DNA of 64,000 nucleotides from Opitutaceae bacterium (GTDB taxonomy: Bacteria; Verrucomicrobiota; Verrucomicrobiia; Opitutales; Opitutaceae), in NCBI GenBank assembly GCA_016794785.1, contig JAEUHC010000027.1, positions 558,001-622,000 of the forward strand. Direction: 5' to 3'. The notes beneath the pieces were generated by a model, which made no database searches, was not told the DNA's origin, and saw nothing but the letters and a program-made list of their open reading frames with translations. This document shows positions 17,425-25,964 of the stretch, one piece after another. Numbering within the stretch: position 1 is the stretch's first letter; every line of letters begins with the position of its first letter. Position numbers and translations under genes: made by a program.

Positions 17425-17489
17425 TAGGATGTGGTGATAAAAATCCAGATGCACGGCAGACCGCTAGCAAAAAGATGTGCTAGGATGTG
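17425..17489. promoter_or_regulatory. Direct repeats in the AraC / sugar-operon divergent gap (candidate operator)
   Basis: TAGGATGTG occurs identically at 17425-17433 and 17481-17489. GATGTG also sits at 17474, exactly 10 bases before its copy at 17484, so the two face the same side of the helix. AraC-family proteins bind direct repeats, and this gap lies between such a regulator and its likely target operon. No experimental support. Confidence 0.45.
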
Positions 17490-17588
17490 ACTATTACGTT
17501 GGATGCCTCTGTCCTGCTCGTGCCTCGTTCGCGAGTGCGGCGTTGTGCCTTCGGCTCGATTATCAGTCACTGTTCGTCACCCTTCCCC

Positions 17589-18548
17589 ATGAAACTCCCT
17601 CGCCTGGTCCGCGCGCTCGCCTGCGCCATTCTCGTCATCGGCTTCCTGTCGTCGACCGGCTCCGCCGCCGACGCCAAAGCCGCCGCCGGTCGCAAAGTCG
17701 CGGTCGTTGTCTCCACTCTCAACAATCCCTGGTTCGTCGTCCTCGCCGAGACGGCCCGCGACCGCGCCAAGGAGCTCGGCTACGAGGCCACGATCTTCGA
17801 TTCGCAAAACGACCCCGCGAAGGAGTCGCAGCATTTCGACAACCTCATCTCCTCCGGCTACCGCGCCGTGCTCTTCAACTGCACCGACGCCAAGGGCTCC
17901 ATCGCCAACGTCCGCCGCGCCAAGGCCGCCAACATTCCGGTCTTCTGCATGGACCGCGAGATCGAGGCCAATGATGCCGCCACGTCCCAGATTCTCTCTG
18001 ACAACTATTCCGGTTGCGTCGCCCTTGGCCAATATTTCGTCGAGCAGGTAGGCGAGACCGGCAAGTATATAGAACTGCTCGGCATCGTCGCCGACACCAA
18101 CACGTGGAACCGCTCCAAGGGCTTCCACTCCGTCGTCGATCGCTTCCCCGGTCTGAAAATGGTGGCGCAGCAGAGCGCCGAGTTCGACCGCAGCAAAGCC
18201 CTCGAAGTCCTCGAGGCGCTGCTCCAGCGCAATCCCGACATCGATGCGGTCTTCTGCGGCAACGACGCGATGGCCATGGGCGCGTATCAGGCGCTGCTCG
18301 CCGCCGGCAAGGCCGGCAAAGTAAAAGTTTTCGGCTTCGATGGTGCCGACGATGTGGTGAAGGCGGTCGCCGAGGGAAAAATTGCCGCGACGGTCATGCA
18401 GTTTCCGAAAACGATGGCGCGCGCCGCCGCGGAAAACGCGGACAAATACATCAAGGGCGAACGCAAGTTTCCCCAACGCACCCCCGTCGCCGTCGAACTC
18501 GTGACCAAGGCCAACGTGAAAAAGTTCGGCGATTATGGCCGCAAGTGA
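17589..18548 (+). CDS. Ribose-type sugar ABC transporter substrate-binding protein (319 aa)
   Basis: Periplasmic binding protein of the RbsB/YtfQ class (type I fold). The signal peptide KLPRLVRALACAILVIGFL ends in SSTGSAADA, then KVAVVVSTLNNPWFVVLAE, the typical first strand and sugar-contact helix. Later come FDSQNDPAKESQHFDNLIS, CMDREIEAN, LGIVADTNTWNRSKGFH, DAVFCGNDAMAMGAYQAL and VFGFDGADDVV. I use ATG 17589 behind TCACCCTTCCCC rather than the open frame from 17487. It is the first gene of a run with a DUF2291 protein, ATPase and permease. The ligand is likely a pentose or other small furanose; given the downstream genes, D-apiose is a reasonable guess. Confidence 0.93.
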   Translation: MKLPRLVRALACAILVIGFLSSTGSAADAKAAAGRKVAVVVSTLNNPWFVVLAETARDRAKELGYEATIFDSQNDPAKESQHFDNLISSGYRAVLFNCTDAKGSIANVRRAKAANIPVFCMDREIEANDAATSQILSDNYSGCVALGQYFVEQVGETGKYIELLGIVADTNTWNRSKGFHSVVDRFPGLKMVAQQSAEFDRSKALEVLEALLQRNPDIDAVFCGNDAMAMGAYQALLAAGKAGKVKVFGFDGADDVVKAVAEGKIAATVMQFPKTMARAAAENADKYIKGERKFPQRTPVAVELVTKANVKKFGDYGRK

Positions 18549-19248
18549 ACCAGTAGGGCGGGCTTCAGCCCGCCCGCAGCATGGCACTGCGCGCCGCAGC
18601 GGACTGAAGTCCGCCCTGCTCCTCGCCGTCGCGCTGGTTGTGCTGCTCTACTTCTTCCCGCTCTTCCGCGTCGTCTCCCTCAAGACGCAGGCCGCGACCG
18701 CTGCGACCGCCGCCGCGGCCGCACCCGCGGCGTTCGATCCCATCACGGCGGCGGCTAAATTCTGGAATACCGATCTGCCGGCCGCGATCCCGCGCGCCGT
18801 CGAACTCAAGTCCCTCGCCCCAGCCATTCGCGCCAATGCCGAGAGCGCGAAGACGCAATTTTCGAAATCTGCCGGCCTCGGCACGGCCTACTTCTTCCTC
18901 CGGGGCAGCGGCAAAGTCGTCTTTCGCGATCGCAATTACCTCCACATTGCTCCCGACGGCGCGGCCGCGGAAATCGTCGCGCTCCGCATCGGGCCGATCT
19001 TCGGCAACACCGTGCGCGACGGCTCCGGCCTCCTCGACGTCAACGCTTTTCCCGGCCTGCAGGAATTCAACGACCTCTCCGCCGCGCTGAACGCCCTCGC
19101 CGAGAAAAACGTTCTCCCGCTGCTCCGCGAGAAGGCCGTGGTGGGCGCCACGATTCATTTCTCCGGCTGCGCCGAAGTGCCCGAGAGCGCCGCCGATGCC
19201 GGTGAGCCGCTCCTCACGATCATTCCCGTCCAGGCCGAGGTGCGCTGA
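18535..19248 (+). CDS. DUF2291 family protein, N-terminus encoded by a REP-like repeat (237 aa)
   Basis: DUF2291 proteins are predicted periplasmic lipoprotein-like proteins usually encoded beside ribose/xylose-type ABC transporters, as here; function unknown. A hydrophobic anchor ALLLAVALVVLLYFFPLF precedes FRVVSLKTQ. The body shows FWNTDLPAAIPRAVEL, YFFLRGSGKVV, LRIGPIFGNTVRDGSGLLDV and GATIHFSGCAEV. ATG 18535 lies inside the end of the binding-protein gene (14-base overlap). Residues about 7-26 (VGRASARPQHGTARRSGLKS) are the direct translation of two REP-like hairpins, so the original start may have been displaced. The ATPase gene starts at its last base. Confidence 0.85.
   Translation: MAASEPVGRASARPQHGTARRSGLKSALLLAVALVVLLYFFPLFRVVSLKTQAATAATAAAAAPAAFDPITAAAKFWNTDLPAAIPRAVELKSLAPAIRANAESAKTQFSKSAGLGTAYFFLRGSGKVVFRDRNYLHIAPDGAAAEIVALRIGPIFGNTVRDGSGLLDVNAFPGLQEFNDLSAALNALAEKNVLPLLREKAVVGATIHFSGCAEVPESAADAGEPLLTIIPVQAEVR
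18554..18617. repeat. GTAG-type REP-like hairpin pair inside coding sequence
   Basis: After GTAG at about 18553-18556, GGGCGGGC (18556-18563) and GCCCGCCC (18568-18575) form a perfect 8-base stem with loop TTCA. A second hairpin, GCGGAC (18599-18604) / GTCCGC (18609-18614) with loop TGAA, lies in the opposite sense. The arrangement of two related, inverted hairpins is that of a REP doublet. It sits within the first codons of the DUF2291 gene. Confidence 0.7.
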
Positions 19249-20786
19249 TGTCCGCCGCCACTGACATCGTGCTCGAAGCGAAGGGCATCATGAAATCCTT
19301 TCCCGGCGTGCGGGCGCTCGGCGGTGTGTCGATCCGCGCGCGCCGCGGCCGGCTCGTCGCTCTGCTCGGCGAGAACGGCGCCGGAAAGTCCACGCTCATG
19401 AACATCCTCGCCGGCGTCTTTCCGCCGGACGAGGGCACGCTGCATCTCGACGGTCACGCGGTGAGTTTTCCCAACCCGAGCGCCGCGCAAGCCGCCGGCA
19501 TCGGCATCGTTTTCCAAGAGCTGAATCTCATCCCGCATCTCTCGGTCGCGGAGAATATTTTTCTCGGTCGCGAGCCGCACACGCGTTTCGGCCTGATTGA
19601 CTATCCGCGACTCAACGCCGCTGCCGCTGCGGTGCTCAAGCGGCTCGCCCTCGCGGTCGAGCCCACCGCGCTCATCGCCGACCTGCGCGTCGGTCAGCAG
19701 CAACTCGTCGAGATCGCGCGCGCGGTTTCGGAAGAGGCGCGCGTGCTCATCCTCGACGAGCCCACTTCGTCGCTCTCTGAGCACGAGGTGGAAGTGCTTT
19801 TCGGCGTCATCGCCGAACTCAAGAGCCGCGGCGTCGCGATGATTTACATCACCCACAAGTTCGACGAACTCGCGCACGTCTGCGACGATGTGACGATCAT
19901 GCGTGACGGCTGCGTCGTCGGTGAGTCCCTCTATGCCGACCTCACGCGCGACAAACTTGTGCAGCTGATGGCCGGCCGCGAATCGAAGGAAACGTTCCAG
20001 AAATCGCCGGCCGCGCTCGGCGACGAACTCCTGCGTGCCGAAGCGATTTCGTTGCCCGGGGATGGCGTGGGTCGTCCTTTCCTCGTCGAAAACGTCTCCT
20101 TCACCCTGCGCCGCGGGGAAGTGCTCGGCGTCTTCGGTCTCGTCGGCGCCGGTCGCACAGAGCTGCTTGAAACGCTGTTCGGCCTGCACGCCAGTCGCGC
20201 GACCGGGCAGTTCACTCTCGAAGGGAAACCCATCGAGTTCGCCTCGCCCGCCGCCGCCGTCGCCGCCGGCCTCGCCCTAGCGCCCGAAGACCGCAAGCGC
20301 GACGGCCTCGTGCTGCCGATGAGCGTCGCGGCCAACGCCAGTCTCGCGAGTCTCGACCGCACGCTTCACGCCGGCTTTGTCAGCCAAGCGCGCGAGGCCG
20401 CCTACATCACGCCCTACATCGAGCGCTTCCGGGTGAAGACCCCGTCGCTCGACCAGTTGATCGTCAATCTCTCCGGCGGCAATCAGCAGAAGGTCATTCT
20501 CGCCAAGTGGCTCGCGACGGGGCCGAAGATTCTCCTCCTCGACGAGCCCACGCGCGGCATCGACGTGAACGCGAAGCGTGAAATCTACGCCTTCATCGAC
20601 GAGCTCGCGCGCAACGGCCTCGGGCTGATCGTCGTGTCTTCCGAGTTGCCTGAGATTCTCGCGCTGTCCGACCGGGTGCTCGTGATGTGCGAGGGCCGGC
20701 AGACGGCGGAGTTCGCCCGTGCCGACGCGACGCCGGAGAAAGTGCTCGCCGCCGCGTTTCCCACCAAGACCGCTACCGCCGCCTGA
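19248..20786 (+). CDS. Sugar ABC transporter ATP-binding protein, tandem ATPase (512 aa)
   Basis: Cytosolic ATPase of the RbsA/MglA/XylG class with two fused nucleotide-binding domains. The first half has GENGAGKST (Walker A), VGQQQLVEIARAVS (signature region), VLILDEPTSSLSEHE (Walker B) and ITHKFDEL (H-loop). The second half has the degenerate GLVGAGRTELLETLFG in place of a Walker A, then LSGGNQQKVILAKWLAT and LLLDEPTRGIDVNAK, as expected for this family. The start overlaps the last base of the preceding DUF2291 gene, and the permease begins one base after the stop. Together with the binding protein and permease it forms a complete CUT2 importer. Confidence 0.95.
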   Translation: MSAATDIVLEAKGIMKSFPGVRALGGVSIRARRGRLVALLGENGAGKSTLMNILAGVFPPDEGTLHLDGHAVSFPNPSAAQAAGIGIVFQELNLIPHLSVAENIFLGREPHTRFGLIDYPRLNAAAAAVLKRLALAVEPTALIADLRVGQQQLVEIARAVSEEARVLILDEPTSSLSEHEVEVLFGVIAELKSRGVAMIYITHKFDELAHVCDDVTIMRDGCVVGESLYADLTRDKLVQLMAGRESKETFQKSPAALGDELLRAEAISLPGDGVGRPFLVENVSFTLRRGEVLGVFGLVGAGRTELLETLFGLHASRATGQFTLEGKPIEFASPAAAVAAGLALAPEDRKRDGLVLPMSVAANASLASLDRTLHAGFVSQAREAAYITPYIERFRVKTPSLDQLIVNLSGGNQQKVILAKWLATGPKILLLDEPTRGIDVNAKREIYAFIDELARNGLGLIVVSSELPEILALSDRVLVMCEGRQTAEFARADATPEKVLAAAFPTKTATAA

Positions 20787-20787
20787 T

Positions 20788-21768
20788 ATGAGCGAATCGA
20801 AATCCACCTTCTCCCTGCGCAAATTCCAGTCGCTCTTTGCACTGGGCCTGATGGTCATCGCGCTCTCCCTGCTCTCGGACAACTTCCTCACCGCCGACAA
20901 TGGCTGGAACATCCTGCGGCAGATCTCCGTGAATCTCTGTCTCTCGATCGGCATGACACTCGTCATCCTCAGCGGTGGGATCGATCTCTCCGTCGGCGCC
21001 ATCCTCGGTCTGGCCGGGGCGGTTGCCGCCGGACTCCTGAAAAACGGTCTGGCGCTCGGGGGCCTGGATGCGCGCCTCGAATTCACCGTGACCGGCGCGA
21101 TCGTCGCCGGGATTGTCGTGGGTGGCGCCGCGGGCTGGTTCAATGGTTTCGCGATCACTCGGTTTAGGCTTCCGCCGTTCGTCGCGACGCTTGGCATGCT
21201 CTCCATCGCGCGCGGCCTCACGATGCTGTGGACCGGCGGCTTCCCCGTCACCTCACTGGGTTCGACATTCGGCTTTCTCGGCACGGGAGCGATTCTCGGC
21301 ATGCCGATGCCCGTCTGGATCATGCTGGCGCTCGTCGGGATCTTCGTGGTCGTGACGCGCCGCACGCGCTTCGGCCGGCATATCTACGCCGTCGGCGGCA
21401 ACGAGCGCGCCGCGCGTCTCACCGGGCTCAACGTCCCGCGCATCAAGCTCGCCGTCTACACGCTCGCGGGTGCGCTCGCCGGTGTCGCCGGGCTCATCGT
21501 CACGGCGCGCCTCGACTCCGCGCAGCCCAACGCCGGCCTCGGCTACGAACTCGATTCCATCGCCGCGGTCGTCATCGGCGGCACCTCGCTCTCCGGCGGC
21601 CGCGGCTCGATCTGGGGCACCGTGCTCGGCTGCCTGATCATCGGCGTGCTCAACAACGGGCTCTTCCTCCTCAACGTGTCACCCTTCTGGCAGCAGGTCA
21701 TCAAGGGCGGCGTGATCCTCCTCGCGGTCGCCATCGACAAAATGAACGCCCGCGGGCGTGACTCCTGA
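20788..21768 (+). CDS. Sugar ABC transporter permease, RbsC type (326 aa)
   Basis: Inner-membrane permease of the RbsC/AraH class (BPD_transp_2). About ten hydrophobic helices; the family stretch SIGMTLVILSGGIDLSVGAI near residue 60 and GGNERAARLTGLNVPRIK before the last helices are clear. It closes with GGTSLSGGRGSIWGTVLG and VIKGGVILLAVAIDK. I take ATG 20788, directly after the ATPase stop, over the longer open frame from 20719. Its stop overlaps the ATG of the first DUF1593 gene (TGATG), which ties the transporter to the extracellular enzymes. Confidence 0.94.
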   Translation: MSESKSTFSLRKFQSLFALGLMVIALSLLSDNFLTADNGWNILRQISVNLCLSIGMTLVILSGGIDLSVGAILGLAGAVAAGLLKNGLALGGLDARLEFTVTGAIVAGIVVGGAAGWFNGFAITRFRLPPFVATLGMLSIARGLTMLWTGGFPVTSLGSTFGFLGTGAILGMPMPVWIMLALVGIFVVVTRRTRFGRHIYAVGGNERAARLTGLNVPRIKLAVYTLAGALAGVAGLIVTARLDSAQPNAGLGYELDSIAAVVIGGTSLSGGRGSIWGTVLGCLIIGVLNNGLFLLNVSPFWQQVIKGGVILLAVAIDKMNARGRDS

Positions 21769-23060
21769 TGAAGCTTCTTCGCTTTTTTTTCTTCAGTGCA
21801 CTCACGGCTCTGCTCGCGACTTTGTGCGTGGCGGCGCCATCGACCGCGCGACCCCGCGTCATCGTCTCCACCGACATCGGCGGCACCGATCCCGACGATT
21901 TCCAATCGATGGTCCATCTGTTCATCGAGGCCGATCGCATCGATCTCGAAGGCTTGATCTCATCGCCCTTCGAAGCCGGCCGGATGAAGGACATCCTCGA
22001 CGTCATCGACGTCTACGCCCGCGACTATCCCAACCTCCGGACCTACTCCGAAACATACCCTTCACCGGACACGCTGCGCGCCATCACCAAGCAGGGCGAA
22101 ACCGAAGTCGCGCCGTATGCGGGTTTCCGCCAGCCGACCGAAGGTTCGCAGTGGATCGTCCAATGCGCGCGCAAAGACGATCCCCGGCCGCTGCACATTC
22201 TGATCTGGGGCGGCATCGAGGACCTCGCGCAGGCGCTGCACGACGCCCCCGACATCCTGCCAAAACTTCGCGTCTACTACATCGGGGGGCCCAACAAGAA
22301 ATGGGGACCGTCGGCCTACCAATACATCGCGGACCATCACAAGAATCTCTTCATCATCGAATCCAACTCGACCTATCGCGGCTGGTTTGTCGGTAGCAAC
22401 CAGAGCGGCGATCTGGGCAATCAAGCCTTTGTGGCGAAACACGTCGCGGGCCACGGCGCGCTGGGCGATTTCTTTGCGACCAAGCTCGGTGGCACGATCA
22501 AGATGGGCGACACGCCGTCCCTCGGCTGGGTATTGCAGGGCACGCCCGGTGACCCGTCACGGCCCGGCTGGGGCGGCCGTTTCGTGCGCGCGTGGGACCG
22601 GCCGCACGTCGTCTTCCACCGGCTCACGACCAAGGCCGACCAGATGGAAATCTTCGGCGTGATGGAACTGGTCCTGCCCCTCGGGGCGAATGCGCCTGCT
22701 CGGCCCGAGGTCGTGATGAAGGTCGAGAACCAAGCGCTCCCCGGCCACCTCGACGTCCAGGGCCATGTGCGCTTCCGCTTCTGTGCGAAGGCCGCCCAAG
22801 TCTTCCGCTACACGATCCACGGCAACATCCCTGCGCTCGACGGCAAGACTGGCGAGATCACGGCGTTTCGCACCCCGCCGGATGCGGCCAATCGGCCCGA
22901 CACCTCGCGGCCCAATTGGTGGACCGATGATCCGTCGCCGGAGTTCGCCGACGGCGCGCACGATGGCACGAAGACCGTGAACCGCTGGCGCGAGGATTAC
23001 CTGCGCGACTTCGCGGAGCGGATGCGACGCTGCGCCCAACCTGCACCTTCCACCCGATGA
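21768..23060 (+). CDS. DUF1593 nucleoside-hydrolase-like exported protein, copy 1 (430 aa)
   Basis: Exported hydrolase-like protein. The signal peptide KLLRFFFFSALTALLATLCV ends near AAPSTA, then RPRVIVSTDIGGTDPDDFQS, which matches the aspartate cluster that binds calcium in nucleoside hydrolases. It continues with IDLEGLISSPFEAGRMKDIL, HILIWGGIEDLAQAL and LRVYYIGGPNKKWG. It differs from the other three copies: the aspartate loop is one or two residues longer, and the C-terminus (to RCAQPAPSTR) lacks the PKD/Ig-like tail. Translationally coupled to the permease upstream (TGATG) and to the GH140-like gene downstream (ATGA). Likely acts on a furanosyl residue in the periplasm or outside; substrate unproven. 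Confidence 0.85.
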   Translation: MKLLRFFFFSALTALLATLCVAAPSTARPRVIVSTDIGGTDPDDFQSMVHLFIEADRIDLEGLISSPFEAGRMKDILDVIDVYARDYPNLRTYSETYPSPDTLRAITKQGETEVAPYAGFRQPTEGSQWIVQCARKDDPRPLHILIWGGIEDLAQALHDAPDILPKLRVYYIGGPNKKWGPSAYQYIADHHKNLFIIESNSTYRGWFVGSNQSGDLGNQAFVAKHVAGHGALGDFFATKLGGTIKMGDTPSLGWVLQGTPGDPSRPGWGGRFVRAWDRPHVVFHRLTTKADQMEIFGVMELVLPLGANAPARPEVVMKVENQALPGHLDVQGHVRFRFCAKAAQVFRYTIHGNIPALDGKTGEITAFRTPPDAANRPDTSRPNWWTDDPSPEFADGAHDGTKTVNRWREDYLRDFAERMRRCAQPAPSTR

Positions 23061-24463
23061 AAACCTGCGCGCTTCTCTTCTTCGCTGCAATCGGTGCGGC
23101 TGCCGCCATGGCCGCCGACGCTGCCGGGCGAGGCGACCTGCAAGTCTCCCCCAATCGCCGCACGCTGCAGTTCGCGGATGGCAGACCGTTCTTCTATCTG
23201 GGCGACACCGCCTGGGAGCTGTTTCACCGCCTTAACCGCGAGGAGGCGAACCGCTACCTCGAAGATCGCGCGCGGAAAGGATTCACGGTCATCCAGGCCG
23301 TCGCCCTCGCCGAGATTGACGGACTCACCGTGCCCAACGCCTACGGCGCCCTGCCGCTGATCGACAAGGACCCGGCACGGTCGAACGAGGCCTATTTCAA
23401 GCATGTCGATTTCGTCGTCGAGCGCGCCGCCGCGCTCGGGCTGCACCTCGGTTTCCTGCCGACCTGGGGCAAGTATTGGAAGACCGGCGACCCGACACGA
23501 GTCTTCACGCCGGAAAACGCGCGCGCCTTCGGCCGGTTTCTCGGCCAGCGCTACCGCGCGCGGCCCATCATCTGGATCCTCGGCGGCGATCAGAATGTCG
23601 TCACGCCCGAGGAGCGCGCGATCATGGATGCGATGGCCGCTGGACTGCGCGAGGGCGACGGCGGCACGCACCTGATCACATTTCACCCGCGCGGGCCGGG
23701 GCAGTCGTCGCGGCAACTGCACGATGCCCCGTGGCTTGACTTCCACATGTCGCAGTCCTCGCACGCGGCGCGCGATCACGACACCGGGCTCTATGCCGAG
23801 CATGACCTCGCGCTCAGCCCGTTGCGGCCGACGCTCGACGGCGAACCGCGCTACGAGAGCATTCCGGTGGGATTTTACCTGCGCGATCACAACCGCCTCG
23901 ATCGCTTCGACGATTACGATGTCCGCCAGGCGGCGTGGTGGTCGGTCATGGCCGGCGCCTGTGGCCATACCTATGGGGACAACAACATCTGGCAGATGTG
24001 GCAGCCCGGCCGCACCCCGGCGATCAACGCCAACATTCCCTGGCACGTGGCGCTCGATCATCCCGGCGCGCGCCAAATGGGGTTGATGCGGCGGTTCATG
24101 GAGGCGAACGCCTTTCAAGCGCTCGTGCCCGACCAGAAGCTTATCCTCGACGGCCCGATCAACGGCCCGGCGAAAATTCGCGCGATGCGCGCCACCGACG
24201 GCTCGCGCGTGATCGTCTATTCGGCGCGCGGCGAGCCCTTCACGCTCGACCAGAGTGTCATGAAAGCGGCCTACGTGCGGCAGTCGTGGTTCGATCCGCG
24301 CTACGGAGTAAGCCATGAATTTCGGCTCTCGGGGCGCGCGTGGGACCAGCAGACGTTTCAGACCTACACGCCGCCGATCTCGGGTCGCGGACAGGATTGG
24401 GTGCTCGTTTTGGAAGCGACTGCGAAGCCCACCAACACGCCCGCGCCGCTCCCAGGCAACTGA
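23057..24463 (+). CDS. DUF4038 / GH140-like glycoside hydrolase, candidate apiosidase (468 aa)
   Basis: Exported TIM-barrel enzyme of the DUF4038 group. GH140 members in it remove apiose-linked side chains of rhamnogalacturonan II (the characterised case I know is from Bacteroides thetaiotaomicron). Signal peptide MKTCALLFFAAIGAAAAMA; then ADGRPFFYLGDTAWELFHRL, the family's opening signature; RGFT-type KGFTVIQAVAL; IIWILGGDQN (candidate acid/base aspartate); TFHPRGPGQSS; LDGEPRYESIP (candidate nucleophile glutamate); and WWSVMAGACGHTYGDNNIW. The last 90 residues form the small C-terminal beta domain usual in the family. Overlaps the preceding DUF1593 stop by four bases. Apiosidase activity is inferred, not proven. 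Confidence 0.82.
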   Translation: MKTCALLFFAAIGAAAAMAADAAGRGDLQVSPNRRTLQFADGRPFFYLGDTAWELFHRLNREEANRYLEDRARKGFTVIQAVALAEIDGLTVPNAYGALPLIDKDPARSNEAYFKHVDFVVERAAALGLHLGFLPTWGKYWKTGDPTRVFTPENARAFGRFLGQRYRARPIIWILGGDQNVVTPEERAIMDAMAAGLREGDGGTHLITFHPRGPGQSSRQLHDAPWLDFHMSQSSHAARDHDTGLYAEHDLALSPLRPTLDGEPRYESIPVGFYLRDHNRLDRFDDYDVRQAAWWSVMAGACGHTYGDNNIWQMWQPGRTPAINANIPWHVALDHPGARQMGLMRRFMEANAFQALVPDQKLILDGPINGPAKIRAMRATDGSRVIVYSARGEPFTLDQSVMKAAYVRQSWFDPRYGVSHEFRLSGRAWDQQTFQTYTPPISGRGQDWVLVLEATAKPTNTPAPLPGN

Positions 24464-24476
24464 CTCGTCTCCTCCG

Positions 24477-25913
24477 ATGAAACAACTCCTGTTCGCCCTC
24501 CTTCTCGTCATCACTGCCGGCAGTGCTGGCGCCGCCCCGGCGATCGATAAACTCCGCGTCATAGTCACCAGCGATGGCGAGGTAGACGACGAGTGTTCGC
24601 TGGTCCGTTTCCTCCTCTACACGAACGAGTGGGATGTCGAGGGCATCATCACCTCCAGTTCCCAATACCACTGGCAGGGTCACCGCTGGGCCGGCGACGA
24701 CTGGGCGCAGCCGTATCTGAAAGCCTACGCCGAAGTCTATCCGAACCTGATCAAGCACGACCCGCGTTTCCCGAAACCGGAGTTGCTCCAATCGCGCACG
24801 TTGCTCGGCAACGTGAAAGCCGAGGGCGAGATGGACGAAGTCACGCCCGGCTCGCAGCGCATCGTCGAGGCCCTGCTCGACGCCGACCCGCGCCCCATCT
24901 GGCTGCAAGCGTGGGGCGGCACCAACACTATCGCCCGCGCGCTGAAGACCATCGAGGAAAAGCATCCGGATCGCATGGCCGAGGCCGCGATGAAGATGCG
25001 TTTCTATTTCATCTGGGAGCAGGACAAGACCTATCAGAGCTACATCCGCCCCCATTGGGGCCGCTTCAATATCCCGACCATCATCTGCGACCAGTTCTGG
25101 GCCATTGCGTATCAGTGGAAGAAAATCCTGCCAGCCGATCAGCAGGCCTATTTCAAAGCGGCTTGGATGAAGGCCAACATCCTCGAGAGCCACGGGCCGC
25201 TGACGGCGCTCTACAAGGCGCACGTGCCCGGCAGCTACGGCCTGAAGGACGACTTTGATTTTCAACCCGGCGACTTCCGCTCCGAGGGCGATTCGCCGGC
25301 CTTCCTCCACACGATCCCGACCGGCCTGCGCAACATGGAGTCGCCCGACTTCGGCGGCTGGGGCGGCCGCTTCGTGCGGGTGCGCGACAACACCTGGCTC
25401 GATCCTGTGCCGGAGCCCGGCTACCGGTATCCCGAAGGTCGCTGGTTCACCAGCTCGGCCTGGGGCCGAAAGTATATGCGCGAGCGCTATCCCGCGGACC
25501 AGGAGTTGATGCGCGCCTATTTCGATCCGCAGACGCGCTGGATCGCAGCGCTCCAAAACGAATTCGCCGCGCGCGCCGACTGGTGCGTGAAGGAGTTCAA
25601 GGACGCGAACCACGCCCCCGTCGCCCGCGTCGTCGGGCCGCTCGATCGCACCGTCCGTCCCGGCGAGACCGTCAAGCTCGCCGCGACGGCCACCGATCCG
25701 GATGGCGACACGCTCGCCTTCAAATGGTGGCACTACGCCGACGCTGGCACTGCCAGCTCCAAGGTGGCGATCACCGATGCCAGTTCGCCTGATCGGGCGA
25801 GCTTCGTGGTGCCCAATGAAACCGGCCGCACGGTCCACATCATCCTCGAGGTCACCGACAGCGGGTCCCCCAAACTCACGTCGTATCAGCGCCTCGTCTT
25901 CACCATCCGTTAA
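24477..25913 (+). CDS. DUF1593 nucleoside-hydrolase-like exported protein, copy 2 (478 aa)
   Basis: Second DUF1593 protein. I use ATG 24477 (leader CTCGTCTCCTCC), which gives the signal peptide KQLLFALLLVITAGSAGA, over the longer open frame from 24315. The metal-site segment is LRVIVTSDGEVDDECSLVRF, a divergent version of the TD-x-G-x-DD pattern. Later landmarks: WLQAWGGTNTIARALKTIEE, FYFIWEQDKTYQSYIRPHWG, and FGGWGGRFVRV. From about residue 385 a PKD/Ig-like C-terminal domain begins (NHAPVARVVGPLD, TDPDGDTLAFKWW, HIILEVTDSGSPKLTSYQR), the tail known from Sde182-type proteins. It follows the GH140-like gene by 13 bases. Confidence 0.86.
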   Translation: MKQLLFALLLVITAGSAGAAPAIDKLRVIVTSDGEVDDECSLVRFLLYTNEWDVEGIITSSSQYHWQGHRWAGDDWAQPYLKAYAEVYPNLIKHDPRFPKPELLQSRTLLGNVKAEGEMDEVTPGSQRIVEALLDADPRPIWLQAWGGTNTIARALKTIEEKHPDRMAEAAMKMRFYFIWEQDKTYQSYIRPHWGRFNIPTIICDQFWAIAYQWKKILPADQQAYFKAAWMKANILESHGPLTALYKAHVPGSYGLKDDFDFQPGDFRSEGDSPAFLHTIPTGLRNMESPDFGGWGGRFVRVRDNTWLDPVPEPGYRYPEGRWFTSSAWGRKYMRERYPADQELMRAYFDPQTRWIAALQNEFAARADWCVKEFKDANHAPVARVVGPLDRTVRPGETVKLAATATDPDGDTLAFKWWHYADAGTASSKVAITDASSPDRASFVVPNETGRTVHIILEVTDSGSPKLTSYQRLVFTIR

Positions 25914-25964
25914 GCGCCAGTGGCCCGGAAGAACGCAATGACCGGCAACACCGGTCTGATCTCC

